Assembly: GCA_030848705.1 (NCBI GenBank)
Contig: CM061238.1
Location: 29,604,655-29,668,654 of the forward strand
Reading direction: 5' to 3'
Length of the DNA stretch: 64,000 nt
Source of the DNA: Heracleum sosnowskyi
Lineage: Eukaryota; Streptophyta; Magnoliopsida; Apiales; Apiaceae
The position numbers and the translations under genes were made by a program. How positions within the stretch are numbered: the first letter of the stretch is position 1; every line of letters begins with the position of its first letter. Positions 1-10,700 of this stretch are shown in pieces. Below the pieces are notes generated by a model. It was not told the origin of the DNA. It saw nothing but the letters and a program-made list of their open reading frames with translations, and did not search any database.

Positions 1-2
1 TC

Positions 3-2238
3 AGGCCTGTAGAGTATCCAATTTGGAAGGTGAAGATGACCATGTTTCTAGAGGCTACAGATCCAGAATATCTTGACAGAATTAATGATGGTCCTCATAT
101 GCCAACTAAATTGTCCCCTGTTGTTGATGGTCAAGAACAAAAGACTGTTCCAAAGGAAAAGAAAGATATGACTCCTGAGGACATCTCATCAATTGCAAAA
201 GATGCAAAGGTTAGACATCTTCTCCACAGTGCTTTAGATAATGTTATGTCTAACAGAGTAATTGGCTGCAAGACTGCCAAAGAGATATGGGATGCTCTAG
301 AAGTCAGATGCCCAGGAACAGGTGCTATCAAGAAGAATAGGAGGACCATACTAACTCAGGAGTATGAGCACTTTGATTCTAGACCTAATGAAACCTTGAC
401 TGAGACTCATGACAGATTTTGCAAACTATTGAATGATCTGTCTCTGGTTGATAAAGAATATGAGCTTGAAGAGTCTAATCTCAAGTTTCTGTTATCTCTA
501 CCTGAAAAGTGGGATTTAAAGACAACCACAATAAGAGATAATTATGAACTTGCTGATACAGAACTTGATGAAATCTATGGGTTGTTGAAAACTCATGAAC
601 TGGAGATAGAACAAAGGAATAGAAGAATGAGTAAGAAGACAAAATCTGTAGCTCTCAAAGTCGAGGAGAAGCCCATTAAGAAGGAATCATCAAGGAAGAA
701 AGCCAAGGGAAAGGCTTTAGTCATTAAATCTGAGAGTGAGTCATCAAACTCTGATGATGATTCAAACTCTGATGAAGCTTCTGATTCTGAGGATGATGAA
801 GAATAGATGATGCAAATGGCTGCATTGATGGTAAAGACCTTTAAGAAAATGGGATTCAAGAACTTCAAGAAGGGAAAGAGATTCTCAAGGAAAGATTCAA
901 ATTCTGAAAGGAGAAGTCTCAGAAAATCTGATGGAAGGGAGACCAAGTCTGGCAAGAAGGATAAATCTGAAATCCAGTGCTACAAGTGTAAGGAGATGGG
1001 TCATTATGCCCCAGAGTGCAAGAAAGGCAAAACTGAGAAAGCACTTATCTCTAAAGGCAAAGACTGGGCAGATACTTCAGACTCTGATGATGGAGAAAAC
1101 TATGCTCTTATGGCAACTGTCAGAGATGAGACTGAATCATCTGAAAATAAGGTACCCCTAACTACTTATGCTTATGATACTGATAATATCTCTGAGTTAA
1201 GAGTATATCTGAAAAGTGTTCATGTTAGCTATAGGGATCAGACCTTAGAGAATGAGAGAATTAAAGCTGAGAATCTTAGTCTTAAAGATAGAAACAAGTT
1301 TCTTGAAGAAGAACTTGAAAATATGAAGCAGATTCAAAAAGAAAGAGATGATGCTGTTTATGTAGAACAGGAGTTGCTGAAAAGATATAGGCAACTAGAA
1401 TCTGATTTAGAAAAGGAAAGAAAAATAATCAAAACTTGGACAGATTCTGGAAGAGACACTCATCAAGTGTTTCAGACTGATTCTGTAGGTTTAGGTTATT
1501 GTGAAAATGATGAACTGAGGTTTAAAGACAAGGTTAAGGTAAAACCACAACTTAAACCTGTGAAATTTGTTCCAGAAGCCAATAAGTTAAAATCTGTTGT
1601 AATAAGGGAAGCTGATATGGAATCAGATTAAGCTTGTGAAAAACAGGAAAATATTATAACAGAAAAACTTATGGAAGTAGAAGCTGTTAGAAAACCAGTA
1701 AAAACTTGTGAAAAACAGGTTAATGTTGGCTTGATGACAGGAAAACAGTTCAATCATAAGTTAAAAGAGGTAAAGTCTGCCATGAAACCTAAAGGGTCCA
1801 AGAAAAATAGGAATGGAAAAATAGGCATAAATAACAGAAATAATCATTTGCCTAATGCTGGTGCTTCAAGGAAAACATGTTACATTTGTGGTAGTTCTAA
1901 TCATCTTGCTAGATTTTGCACTAAGAACAAAACATATTAATTCTTTATCTTCTACATCAGGAGTAAAGAATGATTATGTAAGAGTTAAACCACAAACTTT
2001 ATGCAAACACTGTGGGAGCACTTGGCATTCCATTTATACTTGCAAGAGTTATCATGCTATTTATCACAACTATTATGAGCTAAAACCCAACTTGAAATGG
2101 GTTAGAGCAAACTCTGCTAGTGTAAAATCTGACAATGTTAGTTTAAACTCTGATAATACTGATTCCGCTGCAAAAGCTAATACTGTTAAGAAAGACAAAG
2201 GATCCAAGCAAGTCTGGATCCTTAAAACTAACACTTAG
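3..2238 (+). pseudogene. gag: copia gag (capsid/nucleocapsid), broken by stops and a frameshift
   Basis: The frame is open from base 3 at the window edge, so the start codon lies outside. A UBN2-type gag domain covers about 200-620, recognisable from the EIWDAL and EYEHFD stretches. It is followed by an acidic Ser/Asp tail (about 720-800). A TAG at 804-806 interrupts the frame, which then continues with no shift through a CCHC zinc knuckle (CYKCKEMGHYAPEC, 979-1020) and a coiled-coil-like stretch (about 1230-1430). A TAA at 1629-1631 interrupts again. The same frame then carries a second knuckle (CYICGSSNHLARFC, about 1879-1920). Near 1930 the frame changes by one, and the new frame holds a third CX2CX4HX4C motif (CKHCGSTWHSIYTC, about 2011-2040), ending at 2238. 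Gag forms the particle packaging element RNA. Three knuckles in one gag-pol junction is more than the usual one or two. Confidence 0.85.
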
Positions 2239-2251
2239 TGTTTGTTTATGA

Positions 2252-5200
2252 TTGCAGGGTATAATAGAGAGCACACTTATCTTGGACAGTGGACATATGA
2301 CTGGAAATAAAGCCCTGATATCAGACTTTAAGGAGAAGGCTAGCCCAAAGGTTTCCTATGGAGATGGCAACATAGGACACACTCTGGGATATGGCAATAT
2401 CAATCTTGGAAGTGTCATCATTACCAATGTAGCTCTAGTCTCAGGACTCAAGCATAATCTGCTATCTGTGAGTCAAATCTGTGACAGAGGAAACCATGTA
2501 GATTTTCACACTGAATACTGTGAAGTTATCAGTAAATCTACTGGAAAAGTTGTTCTAGTTGGACATAGGCGCAACAACATTTATGAAGCAAGTTTGGTAA
2601 CAAACTCTGATGGAAAAATAGTATGTCTAACTGCCAGAATGTCAAATGAAGAGAGTTGGAATTGGCATAAGAAGCTCTCTCATCTAAATTTGAACAACAT
2701 CAATGAGCTAATAAGAAAAGATCTTGTAAGGGGACTTCCAAAATCAATACTCAGTCTAGATGGCCTATGTGATTCTTGTCAAAAGGCCAAACAAAGGAAG
2801 TCATCTTTCAAGAGCAAATCTGAATCTTCAGTAATGGAACCTTATCATCTTCTTCATGTTGATCTCTTTGGACCAGTGAATGTGATGTCCATGGGCAGAA
2901 AGAAATATGCTCTAGTAATTGTTGATGAATATACTAGATATACATGGGTGTATTTCTTGTCAAAGAAGGATGAAACTGCTCAAACTCTGATGGATCATGT
3001 AAATCTACTGGACAAAGGATCACAGCACAAAGTCAAAATTATAAGGAGTGATAATGGAACTGAATTCAGAAACTCAATCATGGAAGCTTTCTGCAAGGAA
3101 AGAGGAGTGAAACAAGAATTTTCTGCACCTGGAACTCCACAGCAAAATGGTGTAGTTGAAAGGAAGAACAGAACTTTAATTGAAGCAGCCAGAACTATGC
3201 TTGATGAAGCAAAATTACCAACATACTTCTGGGCAGAAGCTGTTCAAACTGCTTGTTTTACTCAAAATGCAACATTGATCAACAAGCATGGGAAAACACC
3301 ATATGAGATGGTGAAAAATAAGAAGCCAAATTTGAAATATTTTCATATATTTGGATGCAAATGCTTTGTGTTGAAGACTCATCCTGAACAGTTGACAAAG
3401 TTTGAGTTAAAAGCTGATGAAGGAATCTTTGTTGGCTATCCATTGTCAACAAAAGCATTCAGAGTTTACAATCTGAGAACTAAGGTGATCATGGAATCCA
3501 TACATGTGTCATTTGATGACAAGAAAATAATTGGACTTGAAGACAAGGATGGATATGATCAACTACGTTTTGAAAATGAAGATCTATTCTCTGATGATAC
3601 AAACTCTGATGAAGCAGGTTTGACAAACTCTGACGAAGCATACTCTGAACCTCTACTGGTAAATACTGGAGAAACTGGAAATTCTCAAGTTGAACAAAAT
3701 AGAGAACCAGTTGAGGGGGAGCGTGAAGAAGCTCAACATGACACAGCAAGTGAGTCAGTTGAGAAAACTGATTCAAACTCTGCAAGTTCAAACTCTGAGC
3801 CATCAAATTCAGGGGGAGCCTCAGATGCTGCAGAAAGTCAACATATGAATCAGGAGAGCATGGATCAAGGGGGAGGATTCGATAATGATGCAAGAAACCA
3901 CTTACCAACAGCAAGAAAGTGGACACAGGCACACACACCTGATCTCATAATTGGAGATCCTGATGCTAGTGTGAGAACTAGAAGTGCAACAAATAATGAG
4001 TGTCTGTATCATGCTTTCTTGTCTCAAACAGAACCAAAGAAAGTGGAAGAAGCTCTTCAAGATGCTAATTGGATTACAGCAATGCAAGAAGAGTTAAATG
4101 AATTTGAAAGAAATGAAGTCTGGACACTTGTACCTAGACCAAAGAATAGATCAATAGTAGGTACAAAGTGGGTTTTCAGAAACAAGACTGACAGTGAAGG
4201 TGTGATTACAAGAAACAAGGCTAGACTTGTGGCAAAAGGTTATTCACAACAGGAAGGAATTGACTATGATGAAACCTTTGCTCCAGTTGCAAGATTGGAG
4301 GCCATAAGAATTTTTCTGGCCTATGCTGCACACAAGAAGTTTAAAGTCTTTCAGATGGATGTAAAGAGTGCTTTTCTCAATGGGAAGCTTGAAGAAGAAG
4401 TGTTTGTTGAACAACCACCAGGATTTGTAGATTCCAAGCATCCAGATTATGTCTACAGGCTTGACAAGGCATTATATGGACTAAAGCAAGCACCAAGAGC
4501 ATGGTATGAAACTCTTGCTCAATTTCTTTTAGAAAGTGGGTTCACAAGAGGTACAATTGATAAAACCTTGTTTTATTTCAATTCTGGTGATGATTTGCTT
4601 TTAGTTCAAATTTATGTAGATGATATTATTTTTGGATCTACTAATGACAAACTCTGTAAGAAGTTTGCAAAGCTTATGCAATCCAGGTACCAAATGAGCA
4701 TGATGGGAGAGCTTAGTTATTTTCTAGGCTTACAGGTCAAGCAAACAGATGATGGGATTTTTATCAATCAAGCAAAGTATACCAGAAATCTTCTAAAGAA
4801 ATTTGGTATGCTTGATAGTTCATCTGCTACAACTCCCATGGCTACAGCAACAAAGCTAGACAAAGACACAGGAGCCTCAGTAGATATGACAAACTACAGA
4901 GGAATGATAGGGTCTCTACTGTATCTTACTGCAAGTAGACCTGATATCATGTATGCAACATGTCTTTGTGCAAGATTTCAAGCAGATCCCAGAGAGCCTC
5001 ATCTAACAGCTGTAAAAAGGATCTTCAAATATCTCAAAGGAACCATAACCTTGGGTTTGTGGTATCCTAGAGAATCAGAGTTTAAGTTAATTGGTTACTC
5101 TGATGCAGATTTTGCAGGCTGTAAGATAGATAGAAAAAGTACAAGTGGAAGCTGTCAATTTTTAGGTGACAGACTGGTTTCTTGGTACAGTAAGAAACAG

Positions 5201-5557
5201 AAATCAATTTCTACATCCACTGCAGAAGCAGAGTATATAGCAGCTGGTAGCTGTTGTGCACAGATTTTATGGATGAAGAATCAATTGCTGGATTATGGGT
5301 TAAGGTACTCTAGAATACCTATTTTCTGTGATAACCAAAGTGCTATTGGTATGACAGGTAATCCAGTACAGCATTCCATGACCAAGCACATCAGCATAAG
5401 GTATCATTTTATCAGAGAACATGTGGAAGAAGGAAACATTGAGCTTCATTTTGTGTCTACAGACCAACAACTTGCAGATATCTTCACCAAACCTTTGAGT
5501 GAAGCTACTTTTACAAGATTGGTAAATGAACTTGGAATGATCTCTGGTTCTGACTAG
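2252..5557 (+). CDS. pol: copia pol polyprotein: protease, integrase, reverse transcriptase, RNase H
   Basis: An uninterrupted 1101-residue frame. The protease signature appears as LILDSG followed directly by HMTG; relatives have about three more residues between DSG and HMTG, so the active-site flap region looks deleted. The GAG-pre-integrase zinc motif follows (H..H..C..C, about 2660-2790). The integrase core has Asp in LLHVDLFGP, Asp in IRSDNGTEF and Glu in GVVERKNR. Reverse transcriptase spans about 4130-4860 with VFQMDVKSAFLNG and the catalytic YVDD box (about 4614-4626). RNase H has SDADFAG, STAEAEY and CDNQSA, ending with DIFTKPL. The stop is TAG at 5555-5557. The frame differs from that of the preceding gag-like frame, so no continuous gag-pol can be made. 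The annotated ATG lies inside the protease region and is probably not a real initiation site. Confidence 0.93.
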   Translation: MQGIIESTLILDSGHMTGNKALISDFKEKASPKVSYGDGNIGHTLGYGNINLGSVIITNVALVSGLKHNLLSVSQICDRGNHVDFHTEYCEVISKSTGKVVLVGHRRNNIYEASLVTNSDGKIVCLTARMSNEESWNWHKKLSHLNLNNINELIRKDLVRGLPKSILSLDGLCDSCQKAKQRKSSFKSKSESSVMEPYHLLHVDLFGPVNVMSMGRKKYALVIVDEYTRYTWVYFLSKKDETAQTLMDHVNLLDKGSQHKVKIIRSDNGTEFRNSIMEAFCKERGVKQEFSAPGTPQQNGVVERKNRTLIEAARTMLDEAKLPTYFWAEAVQTACFTQNATLINKHGKTPYEMVKNKKPNLKYFHIFGCKCFVLKTHPEQLTKFELKADEGIFVGYPLSTKAFRVYNLRTKVIMESIHVSFDDKKIIGLEDKDGYDQLRFENEDLFSDDTNSDEAGLTNSDEAYSEPLLVNTGETGNSQVEQNREPVEGEREEAQHDTASESVEKTDSNSASSNSEPSNSGGASDAAESQHMNQESMDQGGGFDNDARNHLPTARKWTQAHTPDLIIGDPDASVRTRSATNNECLYHAFLSQTEPKKVEEALQDANWITAMQEELNEFERNEVWTLVPRPKNRSIVGTKWVFRNKTDSEGVITRNKARLVAKGYSQQEGIDYDETFAPVARLEAIRIFLAYAAHKKFKVFQMDVKSAFLNGKLEEEVFVEQPPGFVDSKHPDYVYRLDKALYGLKQAPRAWYETLAQFLLESGFTRGTIDKTLFYFNSGDDLLLVQIYVDDIIFGSTNDKLCKKFAKLMQSRYQMSMMGELSYFLGLQVKQTDDGIFINQAKYTRNLLKKFGMLDSSSATTPMATATKLDKDTGASVDMTNYRGMIGSLLYLTASRPDIMYATCLCARFQADPREPHLTAVKRIFKYLKGTITLGLWYPRESEFKLIGYSDADFAGCKIDRKSTSGSCQFLGDRLVSWYSKKQKSISTSTAEAEYIAAGSCCAQILWMKNQLLDYGLRYSRIPIFCDNQSAIGMTGNPVQHSMTKHISIRYHFIREHVEEGNIELHFVSTDQQLADIFTKPLSEATFTRLVNELGMISGSD

Positions 5558-6785
5558 AGATACGGGTTAGACTCACTTTTTATGTTCATGATTTCTTACA
5601 TGTGTTAACTGTTATGTGAACCAGCATGTTAAACTCTGATGCTAAACTCTGTTGGTCATACTCTGATAGTTACAGTTTAATGCTATTCTCTAATTGTAAT
5701 TTTGTCTGAAACATATGGACCAATGAAGAAATTTGTATGAAGCATAATTCTCAGTAAGTAATTGTGAATCCTTAAGAGTTGTATAGATTCTGATCTCAAT
5801 TATGTGCAGTAAGTTAACACAGCATGATACTGTCTCTGTATTTATACCATCTCTTAGTTTATTGATCCTATACACTGAGTCTGTATTAGCTGTTTGCATT
5901 TTCTCTCATAAATTAATTGTATTAACTGATGAAAAGTCTAAACTCTGATTATTAATTACAAATAATTCACCCTCAAATCAAAAGATGCCAAACAGAGCAC
6001 AAATTCCTTTGAGATCATGTTGTGCCTAGGAAGATCCAGGAACTTATTGTATGAAATAAGGGCTAAAATCTTTGATTTTTGGTGACTAGTGTCAACCACT
6101 GATTACTGGAAAAATAAAATTAAAAAACAAAAAAAAACAAAAATATATATATATATATAAATATATAAAGGGGGTGAAAAATAAAAGACATATCCAAATG
6201 AAAGGATATCAGTATACAGAGTTTAGATATAAAATCAGATTTTAGGTTATACATGAGAGTTTAGGCAACCAGTTTTTACCACTTTAGTTTGTGGATTTTA
6301 TGCACTTTGAGATGATCTAAATATTGATTACGGTAAACTCTGCTATTGCACACACATATTTTCACACCTGTACAGTTTGAGAAAAGAGTTTATTGACAAA
6401 GAAGGACAAATGGTAAACACTGATGTATTGTGTGACATATGCCGAGGTAACTTTGTTTTAATCTCTGATGGTTAAAATAATTTCTTTGTTTCAGACATTT
6501 TATAATTTTAAGATTAGACATTTGTTTTTCGAAAAAGTATGATTTGTAATGGATCAATTTTGCATTAAACAGAGAAAAGAAAGAGTGTGTTTGATAAGTC
6601 CTGATGGTGATTAGTAGCGCTGATGAGTATGTTAGTTTACTGTTTAAAGTGATATCATTTCTTTCACTTTACAATTACTATGCGATACTGATATGTAAAA
6701 CAAAACAATGGATCTTTCTCATTAATCGATTCAAACTTTGTTTACATTCAGACAAGTTCATACTCTTGTCTAGCTACTTGTTCGA
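5558..6785 (+). other. Non-coding spacer of copia element between pol and antisense ORF
   Basis: AT-rich DNA with no convincing ORF. It holds several AACTCTG copies (two near 5630-5655, others near 5940 and 6335), a short TA run near 6145-6160, and no recognisable domain. In SIRE elements a second ORF usually follows pol closely; here it starts 2.2 kb later. Confidence 0.6.
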
Positions 6786-7184
6786 TTAACAGGTTATTAT
6801 AGCATCTGGGATTTTCAAGGCTTGACAACCCCCTGATGTTGAATCATCATCATCATCCTCTCGCATTCTCTTTCTGGCTTGCAGCTTGCAGGATTCCAAG
6901 AAGAATTCCTTCTTCGAACCCGTCAAGTAGCTCTGATAAAAGAGCATCATACAAATCTCCACAGCGTCATCATCTGCAAGGATGGGCACATCATATGGCC
7001 CAGGACGAATGATGTGCACATAGGGATTGGAGATAGGTCCTTCAGCTATCTCATCATCAGCGATGAGACCTTCATCATTCAGAAATGACAAAACAAGAAA
7101 CTCATCAATGATATAGTTTGCTTGTTGACGCCAGTTCAGATTCAAGAAAGCTTCTACATCCATGAATTCAAAGGTTCCTGCCAT
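6786..7184 (-). CDS. Antisense ORF inside copia element, 132 aa, unknown function
   Basis: Reads against pol and the envelope-position ORF. The product is acidic, with a Trp-Arg-Gln-Gln segment near residue 18, a hydrophobic middle (about 83-92, CMMLFYQSYL) and a basic cluster (ARKRMRE) followed by an Asp run and a Ser/Gly tail; the basic cluster could serve as a nuclear signal. I do not recognise a family. Support for a real gene: the reading frame is intact while gag and the other long ORF carry stops; there is a TATAAAA about 60 bases upstream of the ATG and a CCAAT box about 30 bases beyond that, both correctly oriented. Extra antisense ORFs have been described in several plant LTR retrotransposons. 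It could also be a captured host fragment or a chance ORF. Confidence 0.55.
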   Translation of the reverse strand: MAGTFEFMDVEAFLNLNWRQQANYIIDEFLVLSFLNDEGLIADDEIAEGPISNPYVHIIRPGPYDVPILADDDAVEICMMLFYQSYLTGSKKEFFLESCKLQARKRMREDDDDDSTSGGCQALKIPDAIITC

Positions 7185-7242
7185 TTGATGTATGGTAATT
7201 TTTTTTCTTGATATGTGTATTGCCTGTTGCTACAATGCTCCA

Positions 7243-7285
7243 GTTTTTATAGCATCCAACAGGGCAACTGAAAGGTTTTGATTGG
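7243..7285 (-). promoter_or_regulatory. Core promoter (TATA and CCAAT) for the antisense ORF
   Basis: Read on the minus strand, a CCAAT pentamer lies at 7281-7285 and GCTATAAAAAC at about 7243-7253. The TATA box is about 60 bases upstream of the ATG at 7184, the normal spacing for a short plant leader. Function is inferred from position and consensus only. Confidence 0.5.
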
Positions 7286-7559
7286 CTCGAAGCTATGGGA
7301 ACAGTAAAGTGCGGAGTTCCAAGACAGTCATTATTCTTCTGACTGTTGAGCTCCTTCGTACTTTATTATTATGTTTCTGAGATATTAAAATCGATAATTT
7401 TATTATTATTGATTTTTTTTGCAAATAAGCGGATATGTGATGCCAGGTGTCTTCTCGTCTGCACGTATGTATTGGAAGTTGTTCAATACAGCTGTCAGCG
7501 TATGCACGTTTGACATGTTTCCCACTCACATGATTATAGGAGTAAGACAGTTGTGTATT

Positions 7560-7750
7560 AATGATTAAAAACTCTTCAGTTTTTAATCTTTAATTTTCTT
7601 TTAAATACAATACACACATCTTCAGTTAAACTTTTCACATCTTACTCATTTACATCTATTATCACACACACATATTCACAAACACCTTTCTACACATAAA
7701 CTCTGTTAAGCTTTCACATCGATTACTTGTTCTTTCTTCAAAATCTTCTA
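7560..7750 (+). promoter_or_regulatory. Putative promoter/leader of the envelope-position ORF
   Basis: A weak TATA-like TTTAAATA lies at about 7599-7606. It is followed by a C/A/T-rich stretch free of G runs (about 7610-7750) that looks like a plant 5' untranslated leader and ends at the ATG at 7751. With the opposite promoter near 7243-7285 this makes a divergent arrangement with about 566 bases between the two ATGs. Confidence 0.35.
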
Positions 7751-10700
7751 ATGGCAACCACAGCTTTCGTTTCGTCTGGGTTAGAGTTCGTTCCAAACAA
7801 TTATACCGCACCACTAAACACTGCAAACGCACCAGAAGCATTTCATATGATTCAAAGGTTTCTTGCTCAGTCAGCGATTGGGCGTGCTTTAGTTGAACCA
7901 GCCACACTTTCTGGTTTACAAATCAAGGCATTCTGGGAGACAGGGATTTATGATGATGGTGGTGAAACTGGGAACCCATCCATAATTTTTGAGTTTGAAG
8001 AAACAGAGTATGTTATTACTGCTGGTACTATTCGAGCTGCAATGGGGTTTCCTGAGTATCCTTCTTACACTATTGGAATGGGTGATGAGGATTTAATCCG
8101 AATGATGCGAGAGATTGGCTACTCTGGGCCATTGACAAAGATTGGGCAACTCAAAAGGCCGTTTCTGCGCAAGGAATGGAGTTTCTTCTTCGATTGCATC
8201 ACAAGGACATTTGGAAAGAAATGCACAAATTGGGATGCTATTCCCACAGACAGTCTGCAAATCGGGTATTCTTTATTATATGATAATCATTTTGATTTTG
8301 CACGACTTATGTTGACTAACTTAGGGGAGAAGATGACAGAGAATAGAGGAGTTGTTTATTTTTCTCGATTCTGTCAGCTTTTGGTTTCTTATTGTGTTGA
8401 AGGAGAAAATGTATTTGAAGCAGATGTTTCTTGTTTTAAATTACATAAGAGAGTATTTACTGATCTAGTAAATAAAGATATTAAGAAAGGAATTGTTGGA
8501 GACCTTTTGCTACCTACTTCTGTGCAACAGTTTGTGGATGCTCAAGTAAATTCACAAACACAAGCTGAATCTCAACCAGAACCTCCATCAACTTCTGTTA
8601 AACCTGCAAGGGGAGGTAGGACCAAGCATATTGGTACTAAACCTGCGAGGAGATTATCTACTGAAGCTGGGGTATCAAGACCTGAAGCTCCTGCATCAGA
8701 GAATGAGGAGATTGTGACTGAAGCTGTTCCTCAAGATACTCCTGAAATTGTTGTTGAGGAGGATATTTTAAATGCTGATGAGGACAGAGTGTTTGTAAAC
8801 ACTGAAGCTCCTGAAGTGTTTGTTCAGGAGGATGCTGCAAATGCTGAAGCTGTCAATCTAGACAGATTAAATACTGATGTTACTATGGATATAGATGCTC
8901 CTACATCAAAGGCTAATGATGTAGTTGAGGAAGCTGCTACTCATTCTGATAGCAGAGTTTTTGATCTTGAAGCACACACCTCTATCCATTCTGATCATTA
9001 TACAGAAGGTGTGGAAGCTGATCAAGTCACTGATCAGGTAGAAGAATCTCTGGCCACTCACACTGACATTATTTCTTGTGATCTTGACAAAGGTGAGGAG
9101 GTTAATCAGATGATCAAAGTCACAGAGAACATTGTTGAAGCTGTGATGGACAAGGAACAAGAGGCTGCTGATGAGCTAAACTCTGAGAATGTTATTCTTG
9201 AAGCTTTGCAACAATCTGTTGTTGAGATTGTTCAAAGAGAAGCAGAGGTTTTTGCTCAGATTAACTCTGATATTCCTGAAGCTGTCGCAGAAGAGAAAAT
9301 TGATGAAGCTGCACAGTTTACTGCTGAAAATATTCTTCCTGAAAATGCAGCAGACAATAATGAAGAAGCTGGAAATGATGCTGAGGGTTCTCATTCACAT
9401 CCTAGCATTCAAGTTTCATTGGCTGATGATGTCAATAGTGATGAAAGAATGGAAGTTAATAGACAGACCAATGAGCATTTCCAGAATATGTACTACAAAA
9501 ATTGGGCTGATGCAGATTGCGTTTTCTCAGCACAAAGGGCTGCAGATTTGCTATCTGATTCTGTCAAGAAGATATCAAATACTGATGTACTTACAAGTTT
9601 ACAGGCAACTGTTGTTCAAGTCAAATCTCTTAATAATAGATTTGATGAGAATCAACAGATGTTTACAAATCTTAGGAATGAATTTTCTCTCAGGGATACA
9701 ACTTTGAAGCTTGACAGATCATTTTACTCTACACAATTCAAGCAGCAAGCCAAGGATTCTGAGGAAATCAAGAAAAGGCTTGGAAAAGTTGAGGAGAATC
9801 AGGCTGAAATGTCTACTCAATTGAATTCTATTTCTAATGCTCTAGAATTGCTGACATCAGTATTACTTTCTGATGATGTCAAAAAGGGGGAGAGTGTACC
9901 TAAAGACAAATGCAAAGACATTCAAGCTCTGAGACAGAGGGATGATTCTACTGATGGGGGAAGCAAAGGAAATAAAAGAAAGGTCATTGCTCAAAGGCAA
10001 AGCAGGACAAGAGTAAACTCTAGCAGACAAATAAACTCTGACAAGATAAACTCTGGTGGCCAATCTACTTCAAATCTCAAGAGTTTAGTTGTTTCAACTA
10101 ATCCATCTACTGATGAAGAGATTGCTGCTAAGATATTCATGAAAGAGCATGGAAAGAATGTAACTATTGAAGATATCCAGGCTGAAGAGCAAATGCTTGC
10201 TGAGGAACACAAGAAAAATCTTGAAGCTGGAATCTACAAGAGAAAGGAAATCAAGGCTCCTAGAAAGAAAGAAGTTGGTATTTCTATCAAAGAGAATATT
10301 CAACAGAGTATACAAAATACAAGGAGACCTGTGATTAGAAACTCTGATAAGGGTAAAGGCATAATGATTGAAGAGCCTAACCTAAAGAAGAAAGATATTT
10401 CAACCTCTGATATTGCTCAAGTTGAAACAAGATTAGATAAATCAACCTCTGACGTTGCTCAAGTTGATGTTTCTATTGAAGATATGACAACCTCTGACGT
10501 TGCTCAAGTTGTACAGAAATCTACACTTCTTCCAGGATTCAGCAAACCAAAAATGATTGAAGATTTAAAGCTTGAAGCTGTGAATTTCTCAAAAACCAGA
10601 ACAGTATTGGGAAAAGAAGCCTATGATAAATCTGGACTGGGTTCACACAGAGAGAGAAGAACAAATATCAGATCTCAAGACAACATCTCATTGGCAGAAT

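Noticed and set aside
804..806. The gag TAG as a programmed readthrough site
   Set aside because: It splits gag before its own zinc knuckle rather than separating gag from pol, and other stops and a frameshift occur nearby, so decay is simpler.
5552..5570. Stop-codon suppression at the pol end, as described for soybean SIRE1
   Set aside because: The TAG at 5555 is followed by AGATAC, not the known readthrough context, and the next sense ORF starts 2.2 kb later.
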